A DNA stretch of 64,000 nt, from contig OX387198.1 in the NCBI GenBank assembly GCA_947561715.1, positions 682,001 through 746,000 of the forward strand, read 5' to 3'. This stretch comes from Ascidia mentula. Taxonomy: Eukaryota > Chordata > Ascidiacea > Phlebobranchia > Ascidiidae. A model generated the notes under the pieces. The model was not told the DNA's origin. It did no database searches and saw only the letters and a list, made by a program, of their open reading frames with translations. How positions within the stretch are numbered: position 1 is the stretch's first letter; every line of letters starts with the position of its first letter. Shown piece by piece: positions 25,601-38,953 of the stretch. The position numbers and the translations under genes were made by a program.

Positions 25601-28600
25601 ACGAAAACACTTTCTTGGCGAGCGTCAAAATTGATGTGAAATGGTTAAACTGAGGATGTCGCGTGGCGAAGTTTCGTGGTTATGATTCAGACTTTCGAAT
25701 GTAAATGAACGGAGAAATTCAACGATAACGCCGATGAGTAACACAGCTTCAAGCGATATTTCAGCTCAGGCGTGTATTACTAATACTTGTGTTTGGAAAC
25801 CACTGTGTTGGTCATGCAGCGACCTTATATTTCCTTTTTTCATTAAACTTAATTTCGCATAGAATAAATGAAATCGTACATTGCCGAAGAACGTTACTGA
25901 TAAGTATTTTTGACAGTAGTTCATTGAACTGTAAAAAACATTATTTCCATTGTTGAAAAAAGTTTATTCAAGTCGTTTTATTACAAGGAATTGCAACTAC
26001 ACTCTAAACACCTCGGCCATTTTGTGAAATTTCGCCTCAAAATGGGCTCCGGTTTTCGGCAAAGCGTTTTTCCTCTCCGGCGGCTCCGAGCCTCAAACGC
26101 GGTTTTGGGAGAAAATGTGTTTGAAGCACCCGGGGCATTACTCTCAAAAGCTCGAAGCACTTGAACGAGGCAACTTACAGGGATCAAACAAAGCTATTGG
26201 CGTCACCATTGACCGTTGTACGATGTCATCCAACCCTCGTTCATTCGTGTGAACCGAACTGAGCTGTTTGTTCAATGATTAAAGCTGGTCACGTGATACT
26301 CAAATGGATGCAATTTGGCCTCAGCCCCTGACCCACTGTTTTCTCTAAACAGTGTTGACTGGATTTGACCCAATTCATTCTTTAGTGTCAGGGGCAATGA
26401 CAAAAGACAGCTCAAAAATTCGTACTTGCAAATCACCCACACCTAAAGTAACCAAGTATCCCTTGCAAACCTATGTGAAGCCAGGTTGAGACATCAAACT
26501 TCAAACGTATTTTTAAGTAGTCAAAGCATTTAAAAGTTTTCAATTGAAAACATCGCCGGAAATTCCCATTTTTGAATTGAAACAAGCAGAACAACAGGGG
26601 GAACTTTTCGACAAAGCACAAGGATGAACCCGAAGTTGTCACAAGTGTTATTTTCAAACGGTTTCACTCAAAGCCTCCTGGTTCGTTTGAAAGGTGAGAA
26701 CGTGAGAAAGGCGTTTGTGGGTCGGCGTTCTTCTCGAATCGCGTTAAATTTCGTTTTGTCCGAAGTGACAGGTGACTGACACGACTGACTTGAATTGAAT
26801 TTGACCTCAAGATTTTCCTTTAATGCTTGTCGGTAAAACACCTGATATGGAAGAAAGTGTTGGAAAGATTTATTCACTATGCGCAGTAAAATTTTTTGCT
26901 CGTACATTTGCTGACATTGGTTCATGGCATTTTGAGCCTGTTGTCAGAATTGTAAGTTGAATTCGTGGAGGTTGTTCCTGGCATTCCCCAACGTTAATCT
27001 GAAATTGAGTTGAGACTCAGAAGGTATTTTCGTTTCACACACTATTGGCTGGCGAACAGACCGCCCATGTTTATCTACCAGTGCCCTGGGTCGTTCACAC
27101 GTGTTTAAACATGGCGTCTTATCACAAATGATTGATGGACATTTGAAGCGAGGCGAAGGTTCAGGCTTGTTCTCCGTTTCCTCTTCATGTCAATGCGGTT
27201 TCGGAATTCCACGTAGCAGCGTGGAAGTAGCTCATATAACCTAAACCCACAAACCAACCATGTGTATGTTACAACACCTTGTACAACAAGCAGCTCCCGT
27301 GTTAGATTGACTTTTCCGTTGTTAGTCAAGCATAATCACTACCACCAGGTTATACAACTGAGACTCCATGTAAAAAAGTTGGAACCACGTGCTGATTTTC
27401 AGGTTACGACTGCAGTAATTCACTACAGGGAAAATCACATACATTATGGGATTCTCGGTACACGTAACGATCAAACAATTATGTTTGCCTTTGAAATCAT
27501 GCGCCTGATGTTTCATGATTATCGACCAACGTAAAACCAAGTAGTGTAGCACAAACAATAACTTCCCCACTTGAAAAATAGCTTAAAAAAGTAACGTCGT
27601 TGTTTGTCTGTAGTTTCTACGTAGCCGCTGTACCTTCGGCCTTAGTGTGTGTTCCCAGGTAATAAGTCATATCAGCTCCAGCAAACATAGTTGGGGAGAA
27701 GAGTATTTATAAAGTGGACGCACACATCACAGTCAACGCCCGTTACGCTTCGGAGACTTTGTTTGACTTCACTGGAAGACACCTACCTTTGCGCTTTGTT
27801 GCGTAATAATCGCCGCACCTGCCGGTTTGTTTCGTCATAGACTGGGGTTTGGTTAACCCAACAACGCGGGTGATTAGAAAGCCCTTGTGTGGTGATATAT
27901 GAATGATACAAGAATTTCACATGTAACGCAAGGTTACGAATCGCCTCGCGATAAAAGGCTTGTTGACTTTGCAGTTATTCTTGGTGACATCACAGTTATT
28001 CTTGGTGACGTAACCGGCAACTATTGCATCAAATGTAAGTAAAGTGCAGAAAAATGTTTTTGTCGGTGCCCTAATTTGTCATTGTCGAGGTTTCTGAGAA
28101 CGCCGTGTTGCATGATCAATACTTAATCGAATTACATGCGGAGTTAGGAATGCAGTCATAGTGGCATGATGCTGAACGTCGCGCCAATAAACCCAGAACA
28201 AACAAACCAAGAAGGTTTGAAACCCCAACGTCAACACCAGGGCTGGCTCAAATATACATTGCGGCAAAATACGTGACTGAATCGACACCGTCGCGCTGTT
28301 TGAATATAGGAAGTGGATGAAACTTGTGCGTCACGCCAAAGTTAAAGGCGTGCCAGACATTTACGACGTCATTAAAGTGACGTCATGCCCTTGAATTACG
28401 CAAATAGCGTCGAAGGTCTAAAGTGTCTGCGGTGAAGGCGTTCGACGGGTGTTGGAAATGGGTTCTATTGATCGTTTGTGATGTTGGTGCAGTGTTAACC
28501 ACTTTGTCAGTGCAAGGCGACTTATGGCAAGTTTGGCTTCAAGTTTTCCGGGCTTTTATTAAATTACTGAAATACAGATTTAACTTTCTTGCTATTGTCA

Positions 28601-31600
28601 AGTGTAGATAAGACGGGTATCACGACTAACGTGACAGGTTGCAACCAACACGAAACCCCAGTGCAAAATCTACCTTCATACACAATACTGTATGCAAATT
28701 ATCCGCCATACAATATCTAATGTCGTGTGTTCCACAAAAACCGTACGTAACTGCGCCTGTTCAAATGTCGTTGAAGGGTCAATGCTGGGTGGTAGGCCGC
28801 AGTATTGATTTGCCACTTTGTGAAGTTTTCGGTTTGGAGCGGATATCATTTGGTTACAACCATGCCCTGACAACAGCACATACGCGTCCCAAAAACCGAA
28901 ACGAAAATTGTCTGTAAATCCCGCCCCCCCCCAAAAAAAAAAAAGAAAAACCTTGGGAACTGTAACTAAAACACAGAGAAATACATTGTCATTAAAACGC
29001 TCTGTCAGACCTGGAATTTACATAACAAGTGCGATCAATTATCTCACGTTGAGGAGAACAGGTCTTTGCTACAGGCAAGTGAAGGTTGTACACAGGCGTC
29101 CGCAGGGCTTACAACAATCGCCTATTCAGTTAAGTTTGTCCAAGGAGAGGTTCTCAATAAGCTTGGGACACGAACGTTATGTTGCGCACCGCATCAATCC
29201 CCTCTAGAAAGACCACGCCTCGCCCAGCATGCACGCAATGACCTTGGAAGGCAATGACGTCGTTTTTGCCCCAAATGCAACTTGAATATACTAACATTAG
29301 GGATAGAATGTGGTAGTGGTATGTTGGTTGTTTTGGTTATTTAAAAATAAAACAGAAACTGATGATGTAATTCAGGCGAAATTATTATTTTTGTTAAAAA
29401 TACAAAAACCACACAGGCGCTATTTTTGGTTTGTTTTCGGTTTTTATTTATAGTTGAAAGATTGCTGGATTGAACCTCGTGTGATACCAAACATGGTGAA
29501 TAAGTAATTGGATAACTTGAGAATAAACTTAAAGCAAAACGTTATATGAGCAGACATATAATAAAGAGACAGCGCTACAAGCAACATTTTGCAATGGGTC
29601 TTTCCGTTCAACAAAATGCCTTTTTTACAAAATACAAGGCCACAGGCAGATTTTATCCCGCACTTTTTGATGCGTATCAACACTAGTTCCCATCGCTACA
29701 TAGAAAACCCCAACCTAAACCGTGACCTCGCGTGAAGGTCCAATTTCAAGGTCAATGTCTTAGTCACGATGCAAAATACCCGAACAAGCTGAAACCTACA
29801 TTTCGTGCCGTTCTATCGGTTTGCTGCCAAGTGCTTCCTGTCGAAAATCAAACGACCAATTGAGTTCTTACCACAGTTTACGTTTGAACTTCGCAAGGTT
29901 TCTGTTATTTAGTTTCCATTGGAGAAAAGTGTTGAAAAAAATGTTGGCTCAATGATTTTTCCGTAAACGGGAAAAGGATGCTGAGATTCAAGTAAATTTC
30001 ATTCCACATTTTACCACGGCCAGCAACGGGAAATACGTGAATGTTTTTATAGCTGAATGTATGGCCACTGTGTTGACCTGGGATCGGTGTCATCAGTGCA
30101 GTTTTGGTGTGACTTACAACGATCTTGTCAACTAAAAAGGCGGGCGAGACGTCCACTTCGTGATGACAATATGTGAAAACATCGAGGCAATGATTTACAG
30201 GCATGGCGATCGCATCACAGCTAATGGTGGTAATAGTTGAAACAACAGCCCCTGGCGGGTTGCATTAACTCAATATTGACCGTGCAGTGATTCCTACCAG
30301 CCGGAGGCATCCAAGTTTCAACAATTACGTTGTGTGAGTAAGGTCACTTTTCGACGTTGTCGTGGAAGCGTGTTTACCACTCTTTCAGACAACCACGTAC
30401 ATTTTAGGGCAACAGTCGTGACGTAGTGCTACGTCATCGACACGTGCAGTTTCGTTGAACCACGGAGATGCAAATTCGCGTTTATTTTCATTACGTAGCG
30501 ACAGGACACGACGTTGGCGTTTTACGTCCACAAACAGTGACGTAATGGAGTTGAACAAACGACAAAAATGATTATGGCCCTGTAAGTTGACCAGGTTACT
30601 TGGGGGCATAGACTGGAACAGTTTTATGCCAAAAATAACAAACAAACAAAATGTTTTAATGTCAACGTGGTTGGGTCAGCAATTAAGTCTTTGTATATTT
30701 AGGTTTTTGTGCCTCCTGTAAGAACTAAGTTCACACTAAAAATGACCCTGCATGCACGCGCTATTTTTTCCACGCAAGAGATTCGGGCCGTGATGATGCA
30801 ATTTCGAAGCTATTTCTGTTCTTTGAGAAAAATCCTTTGGAAACGAAACTCATTTACTTTCGTCTAAAAAGTCTGAACAAAAATTTTTCACGTTAGATAC
30901 GAAAATGCCCGAGATTAACTTTCGGTTTAGGCCAAAGTCCAAGCAAGTTTGTAACTCAAATGAAAAGATGAAATTAGAGTGAGATTCTGCAAATGTTTGA
31001 AATGTTGTTACAAAATCGCCCAAACCAGGTCACCATCTAACCTTGTGATCAAACTTAGCAATGGACTTGATGAACTTGGCACCAACCCCAAACATACAGC
31101 GACGCAGTTTCTCTTTAAATGTGCGGTAATCGCAGTCAAAGTCGAATCGCTTTTAAGATATGAACCCTCTCCCTCCCATGGGAGAGCAAACTAACAGAAG
31201 GTGCGGAACGAGCGCATCAAGCTGGCACACCTCTAAGCTCTTCTCACCACTGCGCCAATCTATACAATCCATCTCTTGCGATGGCAATCTACGCGTATTT
31301 TATCGCAGCCAATGATCCATTAGACGCAGACAGATTCTCCTAAGCCCAGCTTTAACCACCACCCAACAGGCAGTCGTGTCTTGCAAAGTGAGCTCTTGAA
31401 TGAAACCGGCAATTTAGACTCTTATGTGCTCTAAAAGTCTTTATTCGAAGCAGCTCGTCTGTTTAACACATTTTAACCGCCGTGCAGCCGTTTTGTACAA
31501 GTTTAAGCCGCAACAGTTGAATTGTGAAGGAGGCAACCTATATTAGAATCCAAATTCACTGTTGCTTTTGTTGTTGTTTTAAAAATCAATCAAAAAAAGT

Positions 31601-34600
31601 TTTTTGGGGGCAAATTTGTTAAAAACTAAGATGTGCAACTAAAAAAAACAACAAATTAGGACTCTCTTAAATCGAAAAAAAAAAACAGCAGACACAATGC
31701 ATACCAGGTGTCACTTTGAAGCATCCGTTTCCACAGCAACCACGCTTAATCGAGCTGAATCATCTTCCCGTATCCTGGTTCTCATCCTATTCAATGCAAG
31801 GGTCCAGGATGCGATCACTGAAGTCCTGCGGATGTGGAAACTTCCTTTTAAGCGTGGCTTAGTGGATTTATGGCTAAGACGCTTTGCCGCATCAACGTTC
31901 CACCGCTAGTGAATATTTTATTCAGTGTGGTGTAGGCATTGTTACATGTTTGTGTGATTATCCTTAACTTAAAATCCTATTCAGGAAAAATCGTAAATTC
32001 AAACATGGGCCTGGTGGCTAGCCAAGGGTCGTGAGTTCAAACCTCACCGGGAGCTCTATTTTTTATATTTCACTCCAACTTGTTTGGGAAAAAGTGTCTG
32101 ATCCATCTTGGCTGCGATGCCAGTGATGCTAACGATTAAAACAACACATTATGTTTTCAAATCCCCAAAACACTGCATCCCCAGTATGGTGAATTTTGGC
32201 AGCAAGACAACCTGAAACAACCACCACGCCCAGAAACGCAACTTCCTCCAAAATATTGGCATTGACTCAAATTAGTTGAGTCCTGAGTAGAAAGGATACT
32301 GACTGGGGGGGTGGAGGGGGGCAAACACTAACTTCCCGCGCAAATTCGGTCCCCCCCTGCTATGTCATGGAAGGGCGGAAACATGCATTAAGGATGTCCT
32401 CTACATAGATAGGATGTTTTTGTGCCGTTCAGGGCGATGATTAATCATGCAACAAAAATGCACTTAACTACATCTGAGGGCAGCTTCATCGTTTGCCACC
32501 ATGAGAAAAGAATAATAGTTTAAGATTGAAAATAAAACCACTGCATTTTAAGGTGCAAATTCAACTGATGTCGAGGCACACGAAATCCACAGATTTAACG
32601 AAATAACCAGGTGTTTTTGTCGGTCGGTTTTACGCCATATGCAAAAGTCATTTGTACTTCAGCTCCTTCCCCTTGGTTACTTTTGCAGTGTTGCTCCAAC
32701 TGTGTACCAGCATACCTGGCTTTGGTGGTGTCGGAAAACAGCATCAATACATTGGGTGCTGCAATCATTACCACGAGCACTATACGTGCAAGCATAGCAT
32801 TGCAACAAACCTGACCCCTAAAATATGTCTTTATTGAATGTGGATCAATGGAATTATCTTGCTACGGTTCCACAGCCAGCAGCAACCGGCGCTCAGAGTG
32901 TAATATGATAGGAGAGGAGTCGATATTTTGAAATACGATATTGGATGCGGATGCCCATTGTTCCTCCGCATCCGGTTCCTTTCCTGCCGATGCATTAATG
33001 CAAGCTACACGCCGACACCAAACCATCGCATTGTATTGTTTGTTTGTTGGCTATCGTGCCTTGTGATACGTGACAAGGGCTGGGAAGAATCAATACAATG
33101 TCATACGAAAAACCGTCAGAACACTTTGGTAGTAATGTCGCCGGTTTATTGTGCAGTTTTGCGTCGGGTTTTTGTGCTGTATGAGTGTTCCCACAACCAT
33201 TGTCTTGCTTTCCTTGTTTTTAATCATTCTTTGGCAAATTCAACAATTGTTAGCAATCAATGGACCATATGGTATAAGCCACGGGTCTTTATGACGTAGT
33301 CGTTAGGATTTTAACACAAAACTTTTGGCGGTGATGCAAGGATTAAATTTACCACCAACAATAAGGTTATACTTTGTAAAACAATGATAAACAAGCCAAC
33401 AAATTAACCCGACAACCTTTATGTGCAGAACCGACAGGACATTATGCGGTACAAGCAGTTGAACAACAGCATGCAGGTGGCCGAGACAGCAATACAACGT
33501 TTACGAGCGACTACACCCAACCGTAGCGACTCAATGAACGGAATGAACAATTACGTAAAAGAGCCGACGCAGTTAAAAAGTCCAACCAGAGGGTGTCGCA
33601 CTATAGTGCTGCCCAACCACCCTGGTGTAGGTGAGTACCCGACTAAGCACACAATATTTGAACAATCCGCGTTATATTTCATGTCAAATTACTGTTTGTA
33701 TGACTTCATTCGTTCATTAAAAGCTAATGACACCTGCACTGAAGACACTGAAATACTGAGGACTTAGTTAGTTTGCAAGCTTGATTGTGAATTACATAAG
33801 CATGATATATTATTACGGTGTTGTTAGTGCATTTGCGATGTCATAACAGTTACCTTGTACCCACAAGATCATGTAAATTCCTATACGTGACTTTGCCTAA
33901 ATCGACAAATCCTTGCTACGGAAATTACAAAAAGTGCACGGTAATGACAATTACATTGTTATCTACAGGAATCGGCATCACCGTCATTCCACTCCACGAT
34001 GGAAGGGTTGTGGTCAACCGAGTAGTTGCCGGGGGTTCTGCAAGGCGATTGGGCGTTATCGCACCACGTGACCAAATTGTTGCAGCCAATGGGCTGCGGG
34101 TTACAAGCGTCGAAATGCTTTCCGAAATTGTCCGAAACTCTCCGAATTCAGTGACATTGATAGTGAAGCCACGAATAACGAAAGCGTAAGTTTTTTTTCA
34201 CTTGATTTTGTGGTCATTTTTTGGTCGTAATTTGTTTTATTTCGATTGACTCCCGTCGGTAATGCAGAAAACCACAATTGCCATACATCAGTTTCCCCAT
34301 GTTAAATGTGTCTACTGACACAAATTCGAATGGAAACAACTAAGTAAGGCGTAACAGGACACCGCAATAACAACCCGACGAATTTTAAATTTAGAACTAC
34401 AAACGAAACTTTCATCATGAAAATAAGCCCAATGACCGACCAGGGACTAACTGTCCATTTATTGTATTCCAAGTATTGTGAAACCAAGAACAGATCAATT
34501 TTCCCGGGAACCGTAGCATCCGTTTAAACGCGATACACAATGCATCAACTCAGTGTGAACGCAGCTCCTATATCCCATTCCATCACTTGGCTTTAGTTGG

Positions 34601-37088
34601 GTGGAAACCAATCGATCAATCTCATTCACTTATTGCGGGCGAAAGAGTCTTCGCAGTGGAACCATATGGCGCGGCAAAAGTTTTTCCAAAGCGAAATTGC
34701 GCCTGAAATTTTCCTTGATAAGACAGCATCAGGGGTCTAGATTCCACAATATAACGTCATAAGTAATTAGCCCAAAATCTTTCAATTCATTTTTTCATAA
34801 ACAGGTTAGTGTGATATACAAGTTGGCAACTTGTCTATATGAACAGTTACAAAGGTTGTAGACAGGCGTACAAAGTACGAATGCATTCAAATCATAAACA
34901 CGAACCGAACAAAAAGTCACCAAACCACAGAGCTCGGCATCCATTGAAACGAGGCCCCCTGAGGAACAATAGGTCAAAAGCAGTTTGAACATATTTTGAG
35001 CCGCCAAATGATCACAGTACAGAAGTTATCGGTTCAAGAACGAAACCAATGGGCATGAAATAATATGGGCGCAGTCGTATAGCTGAGCTAGCATTAAAAC
35101 GAAAAACCGCGTAACCCGCTGGGGCGAGGGAAGGCCATTTCAAGTGCGGAGAAACAGCTTGTGGGCAAATACGGGCTGGGATCCGGCTTCTAAATATAGA
35201 CCTAGCGATATTTACACAACATTCGTGTGGTCGTGGTCATCCGGACGTTTGTCCACAGTGAAACACTAATATTCGAAGTTTCACGTGAAAGGGCAAAAAA
35301 AAACATCTATTCAAACTTCAAGTTGGACAACTTGTGTAAATTCTGGGTTGTTGACATGCATGGTGATCAAACAAATAACAACAAAACATTCTCATTTCAT
35401 TATTTACCGACATATATTTGAAAGTTATGCGGATTTAAAAAACTGGGCATCAGTTTTGTCAAAGAATAAATATGCACCGGCCGTATTGCTGCGCTTTTAC
35501 AAACTTTAAAATAAACTGATGGGTTTGAAACGGAAGCGACACAATTCAAAAACATTGCGCCTACAAAATGCTTTGAAACTTGTCAACACGGAATAAGCTC
35601 AAGCTCTTAAAGCCGTTGAGTGTTGGGTGCCAATAACACTAGCCAACGAGTGCTGGTATCTGCGCACATACCACGGGAGAAAACCCCTTCCCATTGTTGA
35701 CCCTGTAGCTAAGCCCTAAGCCACGCAAACAAGCACCTACCCGCATCACGTGACCCACCAGTGTTCGCGAATTTCGTTTGAAACTTCCCCGAAGTTTCGG
35801 TTCAATTGGCGCTTCGTTTCCGTAACAATATCGAGCGTCGCTGCGCTCGGCAGAAAAATCGCGGTGTTCTTTTCGAATGGAAACACCATTCTTTGTTTCG
35901 TCACAGTACGGTGTGGCAAACTAATAGGGCGTAAAAGTTCCAGGTACTCTGACGACGCTTGTGGAATTATTTTACTTTGTTTTAAGCATTCGCAAGAGCT
36001 CAGGACGCATATGCCTAAATCAGCACGAGCTTATATGAGATAAGTGAACACTCGTGTTTCTACTATGCCCAGGCGACAAATTTTACGGAACAAACTTAAT
36101 TAATCCACCCATGAGAGCAATAATATATTGCAGCAGACACATGTGATAATTAAATGACTCAAACCAAGCGTTTAAGTTTCGCAATGTGATTTCATTTGCC
36201 AAGTAGTGAGGAAAATAACCAGGCATTTTTCACCTGAAAACTTGCCGCAAAACACAACCTATATCCCTAATAACACACGAAACATATTTACACAAGCATG
36301 AACAATGGCCGGGCTGAAACGATATCATTATATAACATGGTGGTAGAATAATGATGGCGCCAGAAGGAAGCCAGATGGGTTCGGTATTTCATGTCACCAA
36401 CGCAAACAGAAGTAGACTATTTATTTAGTGGGTGCGTTGCCGACTGACCATAACGCGAGAGCTAAGGAATTCCTTTGCTATGTCACATATTTAATTGGCA
36501 TTGGTTATACACACACAAAAAACAGCAACAGCTTTTACCGGTGTACTCATTACACAACACAAACTGCGTCGCTCAATTTTCTACTAAACCACTTTATTAC
36601 TTGTATGTTTTACACAGAAATTTACGCAGAGATTTGAACGAACATTTATCGTTTGAATTTGATTTCAGATCCCCGAAGTCGGATGATCCAAAACAATTTA
36701 TCACGAATGAAAACGACAAACAACCCGAATACATCAACACTGCTGCTGATCCTGAAACGAAACTCATATTTGAGAAAGGTGAGAAAGTTTGAGTAAACGC
36801 CTCTTGGTGTTTCCATAAGCATTCAGTTTGAGCTACTATAGATAAATTAAACGCATATCAGCATGACAATGTAACATATAGTATGAGGAAGTTGGAGACA
36901 ACACAATGCCTCAAAGTGGCTTCCGTATTAAGTTGAAGAGATTAAGTGGTTACCTTTGTTACGTATTCACTTGAACAAAATATTTGACCGTTAAATTTGC
37001 ATTATTTGATCGGATTATTTTTGTTTCAGGCAACACGAAAGAAAAACCGAGAACCAAAAACTCGCCTCAACATTTTCGATTCTCCTGA
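22612..37088 (+). CDS. PH-PDZ domain adaptor protein
   Basis: Five exons, all GT-AG and in phase: 22612-23133, 33429-33630, 33969-34185, 36669-36778, 37030-37088. Together they give 369 residues. The ATG at 22612 is the first after an in-frame stop. A second ATG at 22789 lies just before the first domain and is an alternative start. Residues ~68-174 form a PH domain (GILDKK, WKRKYCVL, basic RSKSKK loop, and a terminal helix with the GWVAQIQ tryptophan). Residues ~230-310 form a PDZ domain, starting RTIVL with a GIGI carboxylate-binding loop and then VNRVVAGGSARR, DQIVAANG and the SVEMLSEIV helix. The C-terminal ~60 residues are polar. The likely role is a membrane-recruited scaffold that binds phosphoinositides and C-terminal peptides (inference from the domains). 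I cannot name the vertebrate orthologue. Confidence 0.8.
27972..28013 (+). repeat. Two-copy 21 bp tandem duplication
   Basis: CAGTTATTCTTGGTGACAT is repeated with a 21 bp period, the second copy ending GACGT. It is intronic and non-coding. Confidence 0.75.
32004..32130 (+). repeat. tRNA-derived SINE, copy 2
   Basis: It shares GGGTCGTGAGTTCAA-CCTCACCGGGAGCT and the downstream CACTCCAACTTG..GTCTGATCCATCTTGGCTGC tail with the copy at 7.2 kb, with substitutions. The T-arm is intact and the 5' part of the tRNA head is eroded. It lies in the large PH-PDZ intron. Confidence 0.65.
34186..36668. other. PH-PDZ intron between the PDZ exon and the next exon
   Basis: GT-AG boundaries flank 2.5 kb of AT-rich sequence. 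No exon with consistent phase and splice sites was found inside it. Confidence 0.5.
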
Positions 37089-38953
37089 TCGCATAAACAA
37101 TCGATACAAGACACTAGCGCCATCGTGTGGTACAAAAACACGTGTAGCTTGCTCGCCAGAGGTCGTCACACGGCTTGTGCGAGTCGAAAGGTGAAACCCC
37201 TGGAATTCTCGATCACAAAGCTGTTCACGACAATGGAATTAATCTTCACATGAACTTGCAACGCAAAAAAGACCAAATTCGTCTCACGAAAGGTTATACA
37301 AGGTCACCTGTTTTTCATTCGTCAAGAAGCGTCGTCACATTCCGAAACGCAGTACGGCAGTTTGTACTGTTTGCAATTACGTTAGTTGACGGAAGCAACA
37401 AAGCGTTGGTAACTTAGTGGCTAACCATAGATGGATGTTAAAACGGGCTGTTAGAAAATAACCAGCAAAAAACAAACGTGTTTTCTTCTAGAAAACTAGA
37501 CCCGTAGAATTCGTAACAGAAATATGTATGTGATGTTTAGTCGTCAACTATAGGAAGATATAGCGATTGACGCCACAGCTATGTTGTCCACATTTTACGG
37601 TTTAATGGCAATGAAAGGAATCTAGCCTCAGCTATAAACAAACGAAAACGAAACGATAAATAACCAATCATTTGTTGCTTAATAAGTGAATCAAAAACAC
37701 CAAAAAATATGTTCCTTTTTTACCTTTAGTAGTGCGTGTCAACGAATCTTGTTCCATTTAATTGCTGATATTTATTTTACCAATCGGTCTACCATTTTTT
37801 AATCTTATCCGTTCCACTTGTACAGCTCAGTTTGTACTAAATTGTTTATTGCCGCCATTCTTCACATTATATGTTCCGTTATATTATTGGTGAAATGATC
37901 GTTTGTTGTTTTGTATTCTTGTCTCTGTTGTTCGACTCCAAAATGTATAAACGCCGGGTAAACGTTTCTTGGTCGTCGCGAAAATGACCTTATTGAGACT
38001 CATTCTGTTATTATCGTTATCTATTGCAAATGGTTGCTACCCTTTCTACGAATCGATTTCGGTTGTGCTTCTCTTTCTATATATATCCGTTTATTGCAAA
38101 ACGAAGTGAAAAATATGAAAGAAAATCGATTTTTTCTGATCGTTCGGAATATCTTCTTGTTATTTTTAGTATTGTTATCTTTCCCTACCAAGCTTTTCCC
38201 GCTCATTCTGATCGGCGATCGGTTTTGTTTCGGTTCACACCGATTCGTCGTGATATTTTCGTTTACTCCCAGGAAGCAATACAGAATTACAAGCAATATG
38301 TTGTGCCATTCACTTTATATGTATCAACATTTGAAATCAGGGGTCTTGTACGATTTTGCGTATATCTGGGATAGCTCTAGAAATCACCTTTTACAAGACT
38401 TAGAGCCAAAATAACACTTAAACTTGTCAGTACGAGATTTACACGTTTAATGAATATTTCCTGTGCCTAAACACAAAATATTCCGTCGAAACAAGGAAAG
38501 TTTTGGGACAGTGAGGATAAAGACTAAGGTGCACCCGTCATGTCATCGTAGCACGTGTTCAGATATCACCTAAAAACTCTTCACAAGTGTGCACAGGTCA
38601 AGAGGAATGTTATCAACAACCGTTGACTAGTGAATTGGAATACCAAGCGAAATAACCGGACAGCGCTGGTTCGACTCCCGGTGTAGAATAATTTAATAAA
38701 GGCGACGCAAATTTAGAAAGGTAGCAAAAAATAGTCGACACACTGCCAATTGATTACTGCAACTATTTTTACGCGAAAATTAACATATAAAGAATCCCCC
38801 CCAAAAAAAAATACGGCGAAGTATACGCATGATCAACCAAGCGTCAACTATGAAGCCAAGCGTGAATATGTAAACACCATTCGGAAATAACTAAGTTACT
38901 GATTATTGCAAGCTTGTAGGTGACGGAATATGCAGTGACAGGTGATCCACGTT
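37089..38953. other. 3' region of the PH-PDZ gene and intergenic space before NUDT7
   Basis: After the stop at 37086-37088 no further exon was recognised. Overlapping open frames at 38021-38414 occupy two plus-strand frames and the minus strand at once. They are rich in F/I/R and look like untranslated or random sequence. A degenerate tRNA-like B box (GGTTCGACTCC) occurs near 38661. Confidence 0.4.

Larger units (their letters stand above)
23134..33428. other. 10.3 kb intron of the PH-PDZ gene
   Basis: The donor GTGAG follows the PH exon and the acceptor GTGCAG precedes the PDZ-side exon. No internal gene was recognised on either strand. Contents noted: a 21 bp tandem duplication at 27972-28013, a Penelope-like core fragment near 29358-29390, a SINE copy at about 32004-32130, and poly-C/poly-A runs near 28920. 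The rest shows nothing recognisable. Confidence 0.6.

Noticed and set aside
31150..31270. tRNA-derived repeat on the minus strand (TGGCGCAGTGG A-box match)
   Set aside because: The only B-box-like match (GGGTTCATATC) is about 100 bp away, too far for a tRNA head, and no second copy was found.
38021..38414. Three overlapping open frames downstream of the PH-PDZ gene
   Set aside because: Two plus frames and one minus frame are open together with biased F/I/R composition; more likely untranslated sequence.
38640..38690. tRNA with GGTTCGACTCC B box
   Set aside because: No acceptor stem, D-arm or anticodon arm could be folded around it.
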